Shown here: one piece after another, positions 21,876 to 34,107 of the stretch
How positions within the stretch are numbered: position 1 is the first letter of the stretch
Layout: the number at the start of each line of letters is the position of its first letter
Source: Akebia trifoliata
Taxonomy: Eukaryota; Streptophyta; Magnoliopsida; Ranunculales; Lardizabalaceae
Assembly (NCBI GenBank): GCA_017979445.1
Contig: CM030706.1
Coordinates: 5,373,595-5,437,594 of the forward strand
Direction of reading: 5' to 3'
Length of the DNA stretch: 64,000 nucleotides
The notes under the pieces: generated by a model
What the model was told of the DNA's origin: nothing
Database searches by the model: none
What the model saw: the letters and a program-made list of their open reading frames with translations, nothing else
Position numbers and translations under genes: made by a program

Positions 21876-24749
21876 ATGATGAGGTTCCTTAGTTTTACGG
21901 TTGTGTTACTATTGTGCATCAAGTTCAGCTGGTGCGTTGAAGAAGAAAATTCTGGTTTGCATTGCTTCGAAAGCGAGAGAAAAGCTCTTCTTCAGTTCAA
22001 ACAAAGTCTAATAGATCCTTCAAATCGTCTCTCTTCTTGGATCGGAGAAGATTGTTGCTCATGGAAAGGAATTGGCTGCGACAATAGAACCAGACACGTT
22101 CTCAAGCTTGATCTCCGGAACCCATTTCAACTTGACTGGGAACGTTATAGTAAGGCATGCTTGGTGGGGAGGAGTGAGGTAAATCCTTCACTTGTAGAGT
22201 TGAAACATTTGAATTACTTGGACTTAAGTTGGAACAATTTCTCAGGAATCAAAATCCCGAATTTCTTTGGATCCCTTCATGAATTAACTTATCTCAATCT
22301 CTCTTCTTCATCGTTTGTTGGAGTTGTTCCCCATCATCTTGGAAATCTCTCGTCCTTACGTTCTCTTGATCTTAGTACTGACATTTTTTCCTATGATTCC
22401 AATTATCAGTTGAGTGTTGAGAATTTGCATTGGGTCTCTCATTTTTCTTCTCTCCAAAACCTTCACATGAGCAATGTGAACCTTTCCAAAATCGGTGATG
22501 ATTGGCTACAAGAAATTAACTTGCTTCCTTCTTTATCAGAGTTGAGTTTGTCTGGTTGCGGACTTTCTAAACTTCCTTCCACTCCTTCATCATATGTCAA
22601 TTTTACATCTCTTTCCACGCTTGATCTTTCCTACAATGATTTTCAAGGTCCAATCCCAAATTCACTTTGGAACATGACTACTTCTCTTAAATTCCTTGAT
22701 CTTTCGTCCAATCATTTCAATTCTAATCTTCCCATTCTTGATGATGTCAGGAATCTATCCAACTTAGAAACATTGGATTTGTCATACAATAAACTCAGTG
22801 GGCATTTGCCTGATTGGTTGGGCCAATTAAAGAATCTAAAATACCTTTCTCTTTCATCCAACTCATTTAATGGTCTGATCCCCACATCCCTTGGGAGATT
22901 GTCAACCTTGACTATATTAGATTTGAGTGAAAATCAATTGAATGGGACTATTCCGAAGAGTCTAGGACAACTTTTAGAGCTAGAATACTTGAATCTTGTG
23001 GGAAATTCCTTAAATGGTGTTCTATCAGAGGTTCACTTTACTAAACTCTCAAAGTTAGAATATTTTTATATCAGCTACAACTCTTTGGTTTTGAATGTGG
23101 GATTTAATTGGGTTCCTCCTTTCCAACTTAAACGCCTTCTTATGTCTTCTACCAAAATTGGGCCTCTGTTTCCAAAATGGCTTCGAACTCAAACGAAACT
23201 TCTCAGATTGGACATCTCGAATGTTAGCATTTCAGATTCCATACCAGATTGGTTTTCCAAGCTGGCTTCCAATATATCTTTCTTAGATGTCTCTCATAAT
23301 CAGATATATGGTAAAGTGCCCAATTTTTCAGCGTCAAGTAGTGTTGATCAACTGGTTTTATTTTTAAGTTTCAACAAATTTGAGGGTCCCTTACCACAAT
23401 TCCCTTCCAATGTAGTTACATTGGATCTCTCCAACAACTCAATTTCAGGACCTATACCTAAAACTATTGGTCATACGATGCCTAAATTGGTTACTTTAAT
23501 CCTTTCTAGCAACTTTTTCAATGGTACTATACCCATCTCAGTATGCACCATGAAATTCCTGAGAATTCTTGTTCTCTCTAAAAACCATTTGTCTGGAGAT
23601 CTTCCTCAATGTTGGAGTAGTGTGCCAGAATTGCAGATTATGGATTTATCATCAAACAATTTATCAGGAGTTATTCCAAACTCGATAGGTCATCTGTATT
23701 TGCTAAAGTATTTACACTTGAGCAAAAACAATTTTCGTGGAAAGCTCCCCTTGGCCTTGAAAAATTGTACAAGTTTGTTGGTTCTTAACCTTGGTGAGAA
23801 TAACTTATCTGGAAAAATACCTATATGGATTGGAAATGATCTATCATTGTTAAGAATGTTAAGGCTAAGGTCAAATATGTTTGGTGGTAACATTCCTTCT
23901 CAATTATGCCATGTAACTAGTCTTCAAATAATGGACTTTGCAAGTAATAATCTATCTGGAAGCATCCCTCGTTGTTTTGGCAATTTCAGTAGCATGGTTT
24001 CTGCTCAAACAAGCGAAATAGATGATTATTTCGTGTCCTCGTATTTCTTTTATGAGAACCAATTAATAGAAGTCATGAAAGGAAGAGAACTTGAATATAT
24101 AAGGATACTGTCACTTGTCATCAACATGGACCTTTCAAGTAATAATCTGGTTGGAAGGATCCCCAAAGAGTTAACACACCTTGCTGGATTAATCGGTTTG
24201 AATCTATCAAACAACCACTTGTCAGGACGCATCCCCGAGAAGATTGGTGAGTTAAGATCATTGGAATCACTTGATTTCTCCAGAAACCAACTTTCAGGCA
24301 CTATTCCACAAAGCATATCGAATTTACTCAGTCTAAGCCATCTAAACTTATCGTACAACAACTTGAAGGGAAAAATTCCATGGGGCAACCAGCTCCAAAC
24401 GCTTTATGATGAACACCCATCCATTTACAGTGGCAACCCTGAACTCTGTGGATTTCCACTAATGAAGAAATGCCCGGGAGATGAACCAGATAAATACCCG
24501 ACATTTGCTAATGGAGATGGAAAAGTGGATGGAGGAGATCAGTCCAATATAGATTGGTTTTATGCTGGACTGGGATCAGGATTCGTGATAGGATTTTTGG
24601 GAGTTTGCAGTGTTTTATTATTCAAGAAGACTTGGAGATACGCGTATTTTCGATTACTTAAAGATATCCACGACAAGTTGTTTGAAATGATAGTGGTGGG
24701 GGCAGCTCGGTTGAAGAAGAAGCTCAAGATCAATTTGGTTCAAAATTGA
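21876..24749 (+). CDS. LRR receptor-like protein (RLP, no kinase)
   Basis: A single uninterrupted exon of 957 codons. A signal peptide (about residues 1-21, VVLLLCIKFSWC) precedes an LRRNT cap (CFESERKALLQFKQSL... DCCSWKGIGCD). About 30 extracellular plant LRRs (LDLSxNxLxGxIPxxL) follow. Near residues 710-750 a non-LRR island ends in the motif VINMDLSSNNLVGRIP. Then come the last LRRs, the LRRCT-like cap with NPELCGFPL, an acidic linker, one transmembrane helix (about 895-916, YAGLGSGFVIGFLGVCSVLL) and a short basic tail of ~40 residues. This is the layout of EIX2/Cf-type receptor-like proteins, which sense ligands at the plasma membrane and need SOBIR1/BAK1-type partners; the ligand is unknown. 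The ATG followed by ATG fits a signal-peptide start. Confidence 0.95.
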   Translation: MMRFLSFTVVLLLCIKFSWCVEEENSGLHCFESERKALLQFKQSLIDPSNRLSSWIGEDCCSWKGIGCDNRTRHVLKLDLRNPFQLDWERYSKACLVGRSEVNPSLVELKHLNYLDLSWNNFSGIKIPNFFGSLHELTYLNLSSSSFVGVVPHHLGNLSSLRSLDLSTDIFSYDSNYQLSVENLHWVSHFSSLQNLHMSNVNLSKIGDDWLQEINLLPSLSELSLSGCGLSKLPSTPSSYVNFTSLSTLDLSYNDFQGPIPNSLWNMTTSLKFLDLSSNHFNSNLPILDDVRNLSNLETLDLSYNKLSGHLPDWLGQLKNLKYLSLSSNSFNGLIPTSLGRLSTLTILDLSENQLNGTIPKSLGQLLELEYLNLVGNSLNGVLSEVHFTKLSKLEYFYISYNSLVLNVGFNWVPPFQLKRLLMSSTKIGPLFPKWLRTQTKLLRLDISNVSISDSIPDWFSKLASNISFLDVSHNQIYGKVPNFSASSSVDQLVLFLSFNKFEGPLPQFPSNVVTLDLSNNSISGPIPKTIGHTMPKLVTLILSSNFFNGTIPISVCTMKFLRILVLSKNHLSGDLPQCWSSVPELQIMDLSSNNLSGVIPNSIGHLYLLKYLHLSKNNFRGKLPLALKNCTSLLVLNLGENNLSGKIPIWIGNDLSLLRMLRLRSNMFGGNIPSQLCHVTSLQIMDFASNNLSGSIPRCFGNFSSMVSAQTSEIDDYFVSSYFFYENQLIEVMKGRELEYIRILSLVINMDLSSNNLVGRIPKELTHLAGLIGLNLSNNHLSGRIPEKIGELRSLESLDFSRNQLSGTIPQSISNLLSLSHLNLSYNNLKGKIPWGNQLQTLYDEHPSIYSGNPELCGFPLMKKCPGDEPDKYPTFANGDGKVDGGDQSNIDWFYAGLGSGFVIGFLGVCSVLLFKKTWRYAYFRLLKDIHDKLFEMIVVGAARLKKKLKINLVQN

Positions 24750-24978
24750 AAATCATACACTCCATTTGTTTTTCACTGAGGTACTCTGTCTCTCTCTCAC
24801 ACAGACACACATTCATAACTTGAAAATCATGCACTCCACTTGTTCATGTTCTAAGAAATATGCATTATGTTTAATTGCTTTATAGATTATAGTTATCTCT
24901 GGATATCATTTCACAAATTTCTTATGTACATTCGAGCTTTATGTAGAGTTTGTCATTTGGGAGTTGCTAGGTATGCTT

Positions 24979-25221
24979 ATAGGGTTGTCAATGGATTGGA
25001 TCAGACCCGAATCCAATCTGTTCCAATAACTTTGGATTTGGATTAATGATTTAGATTCCAACAAGGTTCTGATATGTATCTTATTTGATCTAATATGGAT
25101 TGACCATGTCCCGATCCATTAAGAGCCCGATCAGATATTTATCAGATCAATTCTGGATCCAAGCTGATTCTTATCAGATTGATATCAAATTGACCCCGAT
25201 CTGATCCATTGATAGACCTAA
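24979..25221. mobile_element. Small hAT-like MITE, 3' of RLP unit 1
   Basis: The ends ATAGGGTTGTCAATGG and, inverted, TTAGGTCTATCAATGG are flanked by an 8-bp duplication GTATGCTT at 24971-24978 and 25222-25229. The interior is rich in GATCAGATC-like blocks. An orthologous copy is at 28724-28966, so it predates the duplication. Confidence 0.78.
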
Positions 25222-25313
25222 GTATGCTTGCAAAAGTTTGTAATTTTTGTATTTTTTGTGTCATGAAAGTTTTGTAATATAACAAAATATTGCTGAAATT
25301 CTTAGGAACATTG

Positions 25314-25392
25314 CAGGATTGGTGACATTCTGGCTATCGCTGAAGGTGTAGAATTCATTTCTTATGCTGGCAAATCATTGCAATGGGCCTAA
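25314..25392 (+). other. Possible short terminal exon downstream of the RLP
   Basis: Following GCAG, one frame reads IGDILAIAEGVEFISYAGKS then LQWA and a stop at GCCTAA. The same text is kept in the second unit (about 29065-29137). It could be a remnant exon of another gene or an alternative RLP 3' exon. I cannot identify it. Confidence 0.25.
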
Positions 25393-25602
25393 TTCAGTTG
25401 CCTAAGCTTTGGAGATTTCACGTCAAGCATAATAAAGGCTGCAGACTTTTTCTCGACTACTAGATCGATGTTGGCTATGTTAGTACTATAATTGTACGTG
25501 GGATATGGGAAACTCTATGAAACTATGGTGTCTATATGTTTGGTATAAGGCTTTGTTGTTTTTGTATGAAAAAATTATTTATATGGTTGAAACCACCATT
25601 CC

Positions 25603-28494
25603 ATGATGAGGTTCCTTGGTTTTACGGTTGTGTTACTATTGTGCATTAAGCTCAGCTGGTGCATTGAAGTAGAAAATTCTGGTTTGCATTGTTTCGAAAG
25701 CGAGAGAAAAGCTCTTCTTCAGTTCAAACAAAGTCTAATAGATCCTTCAAATCGTCTCTCTTCTTAGATCGGAGAAGATTGTTGCACATGGAAAGGAATT
25801 GGCTGCGACAATAGAACCAGGCACGTTGTCAAGCTTGATCTCCGGAACCCATTTCCACTTGATTTAGAAACTCGCTCAGACACCATATATAGTAAGGCAT
25901 GCTTGGTGGGGAGGAATGAGGTAAATCCTTCACTTGTAGAGTTGAAACATTTGAATTACTTGGACTTAAGTTGGAACAATTTCTCAGGAATCAAAATCCC
26001 GAATTTCTTTGGATCCCTTCATGAATTAACATATCTCAATCTCTCTTCTTCATTGTTTGGTGGATTTGTTCCCCATCATCTTGGAAATCTCTCGTCCTTA
26101 CGTTATCTTGATCTTAGTACTGATTCTTTTCTCTATGGTTTTTATCTTTATAATGATTCCAATTATCAGTTGAGTGTTGAGAATTTGCATTGGGTCTCTC
26201 ATCTTTCTTCTCTCCAGAACCTTAACATGAGCTATGTGAACCTTTCCAAAATCGGTGATGATTGGCTACAAGTAATCAACTTGATTCCTTCTTTATCAGA
26301 GTTGAGTTTGTCTCGTTGCGGACTTTCTAAACTTCCTTCCACTCCTTCATCATATGTCAATTTTACGTCTCTTTCCACTCTTCATCTTTCCGACAATGAT
26401 TTTCAAGGTCCAATCCCAAATTCACTTTGGAACCTGACTACTTCTCTTAAATTCCTTGATCTTTCGTTCAATCATTTCAATTCTAATCTTCCCATTCTTG
26501 ATGATGTCAGGAATCTATCCAACTTAGAAACATTGGATTTGTCATTGAATGAACTCAGTGGGCATTTGCCTGATTGGTTGGGCCAATTAAAGAATCTAAA
26601 ACGCCTTTATCTTTCATCCAACTCATTTAATGGTCTGATCCCCACATCTCTTGGGAGATTGTCAACCTTGATTGAATTAGATTTGGGAAGAAATCAATTG
26701 AATGGGACTATTCCGAAGAGTCTAGGACAACTTTTAGAGTTAGAATTCTTGAGTCTTATGGGAAATTCCTTAAATGGTGTTGTATCAGAGGTTCACTTTA
26801 CTAAACTCTCAAAGTTAGAATATTTTGATATCAGCTACAACTCTTTGGTTTTGAATGTGGGATTTAACTGGGTTCCTCCTTGCCAACTTATACACCTTTA
26901 TATGTCTTCTACCAAAATAGGGCCTCTGTTTCCAAAATGGCTTCGAACTCAAACGAAACTTCTCAAATTGGACATCTCGAATGTTAGCATTTCAGATTCC
27001 ATACCAGATTGGTTTTCCAAGCTGACTTCCAATATATATTTATTAAATGTCTCTCATAATCGGATATATGGTAAAGTGCCCAATTTTTCAACGTCAAGTA
27101 GTGTTGATCGATTGGTTTTACTTTTAAGTTTCAACAAATTTGAGGGTCCCTTACCACAATTCCCTTCCAATGTAGTTGTATTGGATCTCTCCAACAACTC
27201 AATTTCAGGACCTATACCTAAAACTATCGGTCATATGATGCCTAAATTGGTTACTTTAATCCTTTCTGGCAACTTTTTCAATGGTACTATACCCATCTCA
27301 GTATGCGCCATGAAATCCCTGCAAATTCTTGTCCTCTCTAAAAACCATTTGTCTGGAGATCTTCCTCAATGTTGGAGTAGTGTACAAGAATTGATGACTA
27401 TGGATTTATCATAGAACCATTTATCAGGAGTTATTCCAAACTCGATAGGTCATCTGCATTGGCTAACGTATTTACACTTGAGCAAAAACAATTTTCATGG
27501 AAAGCTCCCCTTGGCCTTTAAAAATTGTACAAGTTTGAGGGTTCTTGACCTTGGTGAGAATAACTTATCTGGAAAAATACCTATATGGATTGGAAATGAT
27601 CTATCATTGTTAAGAATGTTAAGGCTAAGGTCAAATATGTTTGATGGTAACATTCCTTCTCAATTATGCCATCTAACTAGTCTTCAAATAATGGATCTTG
27701 CAAGTAATAATCTATCCGGAAGCATCCCTCGTTGTTTCAGCAATTTCAGTAGCATGGTTTCTGGTCAAACAAGCAATCTAGATAGGTTTTTCAATTATGA
27801 GAACCACTTAATGGAAGTCATGAAAGGAAGAGAACTTGAATATATAAGGATACTGTTTCTTTTCATCAACATGGACCTTTCAAGTAATAATTTGGTTGGA
27901 AGGATCCCCAAAGAGTTAACACGCCTTGCTGGATTAATCGGTTTGAATCTATCAAACAACCACTTGTCAGGACGCATCCCCGAGAAGATTGGTGAGTTAA
28001 GATCATTGGAATCACTTGATTTCTCCAGAAACCAACTTTCAGGCACTATTCCACAAAGCATATCGAATTTACTCAGTCTAAGCCATCTAAACTTATTGTA
28101 CAACAACTTGAAGGGAAAAATTCCATGGGGCAACCAGCTCCAAACGCTTTATGATGAACACCCATCCATTTACAGTGGCAACCCTGAACTCTGTGGATTT
28201 CCACTAATGAAGAAATGCCCGGGAGATGAACCAGATAAATACCCGACATTTGCTAATGGAGATGGAAAAGTGGATGGAGGAGATCAGTCCAAAATAGATT
28301 GGTTTTATGCTGGACTGGGATCAGGATTCGTGATTGGATTTTTGGGAGTTTGCAGTGTTTTATTATTCAAGAAGACTTGGAGATACGCGTATTTTCGATT
28401 TCTTGATGATATCCACGACAAGTTTTTTGTGATGATAGTGGTGGGAGCAGCTCGGTTGAAGAAGAAGCTCAAGATCAGTTTGGTTCAAAATTGA
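25603..28494 (+). pseudogene. LRR receptor-like protein pseudogene (two nonsense codons)
   Basis: A full-length paralogue of the gene at 21876 in one continuous frame from ATG 25603 to the same terminal stop at 28494, broken only by TAG at 25765-25767 (Trp of LSSWIGEDCC) and TAG at 27412-27414. There is no frameshift over 964 codons. Relative to the first copy it has small insertions near DLETRSDTI and FYLYND, and a shorter island domain. The signal peptide, LRRs, membrane helix and tail are otherwise preserved. Either it is a very recent pseudogene, or the sequence carries errors or allelic variation at two codons. It also lacks the upstream promoter of copy 1. Confidence 0.88.
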
Positions 28495-28723
28495 AAATCA
28501 TGCACTCCATTTGTTTTTCAGTGAGGTACTCTGTCTCTCTCTCACACAGACACACATTCATAACTTGAAAATCATGCACTCCACTTGTTCATGTTCTAAG
28601 AAATATGCATTATGTTTAATTGCTCTATAGATTATAGTTATCTCTGGATATCATTTCACAAATTTCTTATGTACATTCGAGCTTTATGTAGAGTTTGTCA
28701 TTTGGGAGTTGCTAGGTATGCTT

Positions 28724-28966
28724 ATAGGGTTGTCAATGGATTGGATCAGACCCGAATCCGATCTGTTCCAATAACTTTGGATTTGGATTAATGATTTAGA
28801 TTCCAACAAGGTTCTGATATGTATCTTATTTGATCTAATACGGATTGACCATGTCCCGATCCATTAAGAGCCCGATCAGATATTTATCAGATCAATTCTG
28901 GATCCAAGCTGATTCTTATCAGATTGATATCAAATTGACCCCGATCTGATCCATTGATAGACCTAA
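28724..28966. mobile_element. Small hAT-like MITE, 3' of RLP unit 2
   Basis: Duplicate of the element at 24979-25221, with the same GTATGCTT flanks (28716-28723 and 28967-28974). It was copied along with the receptor gene. Confidence 0.78.
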
Positions 28967-29158
28967 GTATGCTTGCAAAAGTTTGTAATTTTTGTATTTT
29001 TTGTGTCATGAAAGTTTTGTAATATAACAAAATATTGCTGAAATTCTTAGGAACATTGCAGGATTGGTGACATTCTGGCTATCGCTGAAGGTGTAGAATT
29101 CATTTCTTATGCTGGCAAATCATTGCAATGGGCCTAATTCAGTTGCCTGAGCTTTGGA

Positions 29159-30064
29159 TGCAATATAATAAGGTGTAGTGTGATAGATCAAATCATGTTC
29201 TTATGAGAATTGGGATGAAGATTTATATAAACACTAGGGTGGTTCATGTAATGCCACAATTAAGAGAATCAATCCAATTCATTACTAAATCAAGATTTAT
29301 TACATTTTTTTTTTCACAATTAATCTGCATATATAGAAAAATGGGTAAATTGAAAACAAGTATAATAAAATATACTGATATCATTGCATTCTAAACATGG
29401 TAATGCCACTTTTGAACTATTACCCATAAAGGGAGATCTCTGTGTTTGGTTGAAATCTAGAGATATGGCAATAGGACTGTAGGAGTTGAACTTTGGAGTT
29501 TGGAATCAAGTTAGAACTTTTTGGGAATTAGAATTTTTTTTTTTTTGGAAGGAAAAATAGTCATCTTCTTCCTGGAAAGAAGAGGGGAGAAAATTTCTCT
29601 TCTTAAACTAAGATTCAGTGATTCTCACAATTGTATGAGATCTCTAAAAATTTTACCTTATGTTTGATTGACATCACTTGGGTTGCATTGGTTGTTGGAA
29701 TCAAAATTTGACATTTTTCGAGGGAATTTCTAATGAAACAAAGAACTGCATATAGATTGAAAAGAAAACCAAAACAAAAAAAAGCATTCTACTAAGCCAA
29801 CACTGAAAACGTTTGCGTGAATGAATTGCCATCTTCTGTATTTTTATAAATTAAAGAACAAGACTTGTTAAAATGTTATCTACACATGTAAGCCTAAAAA
29901 AGAGTAAAGGAAAACATCAGTAGAAAAAAGAATGAATGAATTTGAATGGGCAATTGAAAAACAACAGAGATGCTACAACTGCAAAACTAGCTTCGCTGTG
30001 TTGGTCCTTTTATCAGTTTTTTGGGCGTTGTCACCTAACATCATTAACGTAGCCATCGTCATCA
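29159..30064. other. Intergenic sequence without recognisable gene
   Basis: AT-rich, non-repetitive looking sequence. Short frames (29203-29394, 29932-30135) show no family features. Confidence 0.5.
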
Positions 30065-30274
30065 TCATCTCATATTACAACATTGGGGCTTTCCTTCCAG
30101 TTTCAATTTGTCCCACAAACAGATCATCTGCCTAGGGGACTGATAATGAGCTGTGTAGTAACCGTCGAAGCACCCAAACTGGCAAAACTTCAAATTGTGT
30201 ATATACTCCACTGGTCTTGAGCTGTTGAACTGCTCTACCCACATCCCCATACTTACATCTTCCATCTTAAACAG
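30065..30274 (-). pseudogene. Orphan last exon of a beta-1,3-galactosyltransferase
   Basis: On the minus strand an acceptor GGTGCAG (upstream of 30274) opens [57 protein letters not shown] and ends PQCCNMR and a stop at 30065-30067. The EDVxxGMW and [15 protein letters not shown] motifs belong to the C-terminal exon of plant GT31 beta-1,3-galactosyltransferases (Golgi glycosylation). No other exon of such a gene is visible in the 3 kb upstream, which is repeat sequence. It is probably a gene fragment, although the exon itself is intact. Confidence 0.8.
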
Positions 30275-33200
30275 CTGCACCAATTGTAATTTGGTGAGTT
30301 TAATCATTCAAAACACACACATATCAGAATTAAAATGGGTCAGATTCTATCTGAAATCCAAGTAATCTGAATCCAAATTTAACGGGTTTGGATCCTTGGA
30401 GTAAATCCGAATAAAAATATGGGATGTCGCTTGATTTGAATCGGATATGAATCCATCCCTATATCTGCCTAGATCCGAATGACATTGCTTTAAAATATAT
30501 ATATTTTTAAATTCTTCAAAATTTCTCTTTTTCCTAATTTAATATAACATGGATTCTTATTATAATGGTAAAATTGAATAATCTAGCAAAAAAGAAAAGT
30601 TGAATGGTCCGGAATTATCCAAACCAACCGACCCGAATCAAGTAATTAAATCGAGTTGGATCTAGATCCAAATTTAGTGAAAGCAACATGACTAGGAATC
30701 GGATATGGTTTTAGCTAATAGATCCGAAACGGATTTGGGTATGGATCGGGATTTAAATTTTGGAGCTAAATATGGATATACTCAGATCCAACCCAACACT
30801 GCACATTTTAAGCCCTACATGCACGCATGAGACGGCGCACACACATACAAACCACCAAATTCACAAGATTATAAAGAGGGGAAGAGTAACTAAATAAACA
30901 AAGAGTGATGAGTAGGTGTAAACTTACCCTTAATTTGTGTTTCTCAAACTCCCATTATCCATCGGGTACTCTTTAGGTAAAATAACATATAATTCTTCAA
31001 TCGTCACTTGATAATAATAATAATAATAATAAAATTTTCAAACAAATCAAACTTTTGAAAAGAAGCCTTAGAAAACTTAATTAAGATCTAAAGATTTTGT
31101 TTGTAGTGGAGACTGAAAAGGAATAGAAAATATAGAGAGAGGTTGACCATATTTTATTTAGAATCTAATTTTGGCTAAATATATTCCTTTAATTAGTACA
31201 CAATTAGATTATTTAGTATCTTTTAAATAAGTTACAAGCAAAAGGTCCACTATGGTGTCCCCAACATGGCTATCCAGATTTAAACTAAAAAATAATTGGC
31301 CCAAAGGTAATTTTTCACTAATTACTAACCAATATTTTATTTTATTTAAATGTATAAATTTGGTCCCTTTTTTTTAATTTATTTATTTGAACTTTTGTAG
31401 ACTATATATATTTTCATCTATTACCAAAAACCTAGGGTAATCTGAAAATTAGGAGCTGGTAGAGAATTTGAAAAAAAAAATAAAAAGGAAAATTCAACTA
31501 ATTCATACCAAAAATGGGTCTTTTTGAAACATTACAATGTGATTTTCAAGCATGTAATGAAGAAAACCTAATCTTCAAGGGCAACCGACCCTAGTCCATC
31601 TCACCATTTCGGTTATTTTTTATCCATAAAAAAACCCTAATCCGAAGAAGATCCAAGGAGATGTCTTGAATCCTTCAATGGCATTGGAGGTAAGGTAAAA
31701 TCTCATTAAAACCCTAATCTTCCTCTTCTCTCTAATTCAGTGAAATCTCATTAACCTTCCTCTTCTCTCGAAAAATCTCCATTAATTTTGCTAGATTTCC
31801 CATGTTTATCATCTTGATTTTGGTTTAGTTTTGTTAATATTGATGGAGTGATAAAATAAAACGAAGGTAGATCTCTTCCTCTCCTTTCCTCCAATGCCAC
31901 CGAAGAATACAGGTATCTCCTTAGGTCGTCTCAAGTTTATCTTTTTGGGTTCTTCTCTAATTCTCTCAACTAGTTTTTTCCCCTAACTTTGTTTTTGTAC
32001 TACTCTCTATTTTGCTAGATTTCTAAAGTTTATCTCTAACCATCTTCATAGTTTTTTTTTTTTGTCTAAACCTTGCTTTGCCACTTTATATTTTCTCAGA
32101 TTTCTCAAGTTTATCTTTGTGGGTTATTCAGACTGTTATGGTATTACTATATTTTCTGTATGTACTTGTGGTGTTTGGTGGATATAGTTACTTTATAATA
32201 ATCTAGAGATGGAATTCTCTTCATTAATTGATCAATGTTTCTAAAAATGATCATTGATAAGTTTTTGTTGATTATCATCTATGATCAATGATCATGGGTT
32301 AATGATCGGCGATCAACCAGACTTTACTAGTTTGAAAGAATGACAAAATATATATATATATATTGTTAATTGAAAGAGAATGAGATAACAAATAACCCTA
32401 TGAACCAACAACTCCATTAACAAACCAGCAAGAAACTTAGAACGCACCTCAATCTCGTACTCCTCTCTCTTCTTCCTTCACCATTGAAGACAAGGTGTTT
32501 AATTATTTTATTTATAGATTTTTTTTTTTTAATTTGATTTTAAGCTTAATATTGTGTGTAAATTTACAGTCTTATTAGGCTTGATTGAAGAAGATTGTCC
32601 CACCTACCTTCCAAGAAGGTGAGTGCATGTGACTCACTCAGTAAAATTCTAAATGTTTCTTATTGGATTTTGCAAATATTATTATGTCAATGGATTCACA
32701 TTGGGGTTGCAAGACAAAATGGGTTTTGTGCAGAACACAATATTAAGATATTATCATTGTTTATATTGTTAATTGTTAGTAGTTGATGAATCCATTGATA
32801 ACATTCACATTGGGGTTGCAAGACAAAATGGGTTTTGTCCAGGACACAATATTAAGATATTATCATTGCTTATATTGTTAATTGTTAGTGTAATCTTTGG
32901 CCTATGTTAGATAGATCAGTTTGTTAGATTGGGGAAGAAGATAAAATATAGAGAGAGACAACAAAGTGTTGGCTGATTGGGAACAAAAATCCCCCTCTTC
33001 CTCTCATCTTCAAGTAACTCAAATGAGATCTTTGTCCTATGTTTTTCATACTTTAATGAAGTAAAAGACTTCTAAGTACAGCTTACCTCTCTCTCTCTCT
33101 CATGGGTACCAACTTCCAAGGTTCCATAAATAAACAAGATATCAAAGATTTTGCAGCATATATAGTCTTCAGATGAAAGTTAATTTGATTTATATTTAAT

Positions 33201-33301
33201 TCATTGGTCAATAGAACTTCATCTTCACATTTTCCAAAATTATTATTCATTCATTTTTGTTTTGTGTAATCATGTAAATCTCCGTGTCTTGTCAGTTGTA
33301 G
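30275..33301. other. Repeat-rich intergenic region
   Basis: Bases 30310-30830 are a transposon-like stretch full of GGATCCGAAT/ATTCGGATC-type blocks. Bases 31900-32210 match 44320-44790 (repeated AAACCTTGCTxxGCCACTTT and TTATGGTATTACTATATTTT blocks). A direct duplication of ~88 bp with a 109-bp period lies at 32694-32781 and 32803-32890. I see no convincing gene. Confidence 0.5.
32694..32890. repeat. 109-bp-period direct duplication
   Basis: ATTCACATTGGGGTTGCAAG starts at 32694 and again at 32803. The ~88-bp units differ at a handful of positions. Confidence 0.88.
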
Positions 33302-33421
33302 CAGACCATCATGGATATGATTGGTGTTGAGAAATCTTGGGGATTATTCGTGCCTAAAGCATTGAAAGTAGCAATTCAGCGACTGAAAGAAGACAATAGA
33401 CAACAAAATTATCGACTTTGA
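33302..33421 (+). other. Possible terminal exon of an unidentified plus-strand gene
   Basis: After an acceptor-like TTGTAG (to 33301) an open frame reads QTIMDMIGVEKSWGLFVPKA, LKVAIQRLKEDNRQQNYRL and a stop. The amphipathic, protein-like composition suggests a real exon, but I do not recognise it and upstream exons are not evident. The equivalent piece is missing from the otherwise homologous 3' flank of copy 3 (near 49000). Confidence 0.3.
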
Positions 33422-33678
33422 CATTATATTGATACATATATCTGTAACCTACATTTATGACGAGACCCAGGGGCTGTAATGTTTTCCATGTACAAAAACT
33501 TTTTAACTCTGCAAATGAAAACAACCTATGCGTCCATTTATTCTAAGTTAAGCTTGTGGTTACTGCTCTTCTCTTCAATACCAATATCTTAGCTTTGAGT
33601 TCTTTCGTCATCTATTTTCCTCATTTTGAAACAAAAACTTCTTATGACTGCTATCACAGAGGATGCATCAAGTAAAAG

Positions 33679-34107
33679 TTAATGTACAGCTTCAAAGAAA
33701 AGAATCTGAGGTTGTAAATGCCCTCTTTTACACGTGGTGAGAACATCATTCCAACTGCCAGTTACCTGAATGAATCAAATTTGAAAAAAAAAAAAAAACA
33801 GGTAAAAGGGCATAACTAACAGAACTAAACAAGATTATATATATATATATATAAAAATAGAAAAATAAAAAATTGAAACTGACCTTGACAGTTTGGTCGT
33901 CGTATAGGAACCATCTTTCATCCCGATGATTATAAATAAAGCATAAATAGTGATGTCCATAATAGCAAACCTATGAATTACAAAATAACAATCAGGGCCC
34001 AAATAATTGATAAGAAACGGTCTCTTTAACAAGTCACACATGATTAATCGGAATTCAAAGTACACGTCGATGTTAGACCCTGCACAAGGTTGAATGAATT
34101 GCAAGTA

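Larger units (their letters stand above)
21863..25413 (+). repeat. Tandem duplication unit 1 (receptor-like protein gene plus 3' flank)
   Basis: The unit starts AAACCACCATTTCATGATGA just before the ATG and ends AGCTTTGGA. It matches 25590-29158 along the full length at high identity, including the 3' flank and a small MITE. The promoter upstream of 21863 is not in the duplicate. Confidence 0.9.
25590..29158 (+). repeat. Tandem duplication unit 2
   Basis: Second copy of 21863-25413, separated from unit 1 by about 176 bp of unrelated sequence. Divergence consists of scattered substitutions plus small in-frame indels inside the gene. Confidence 0.9.
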
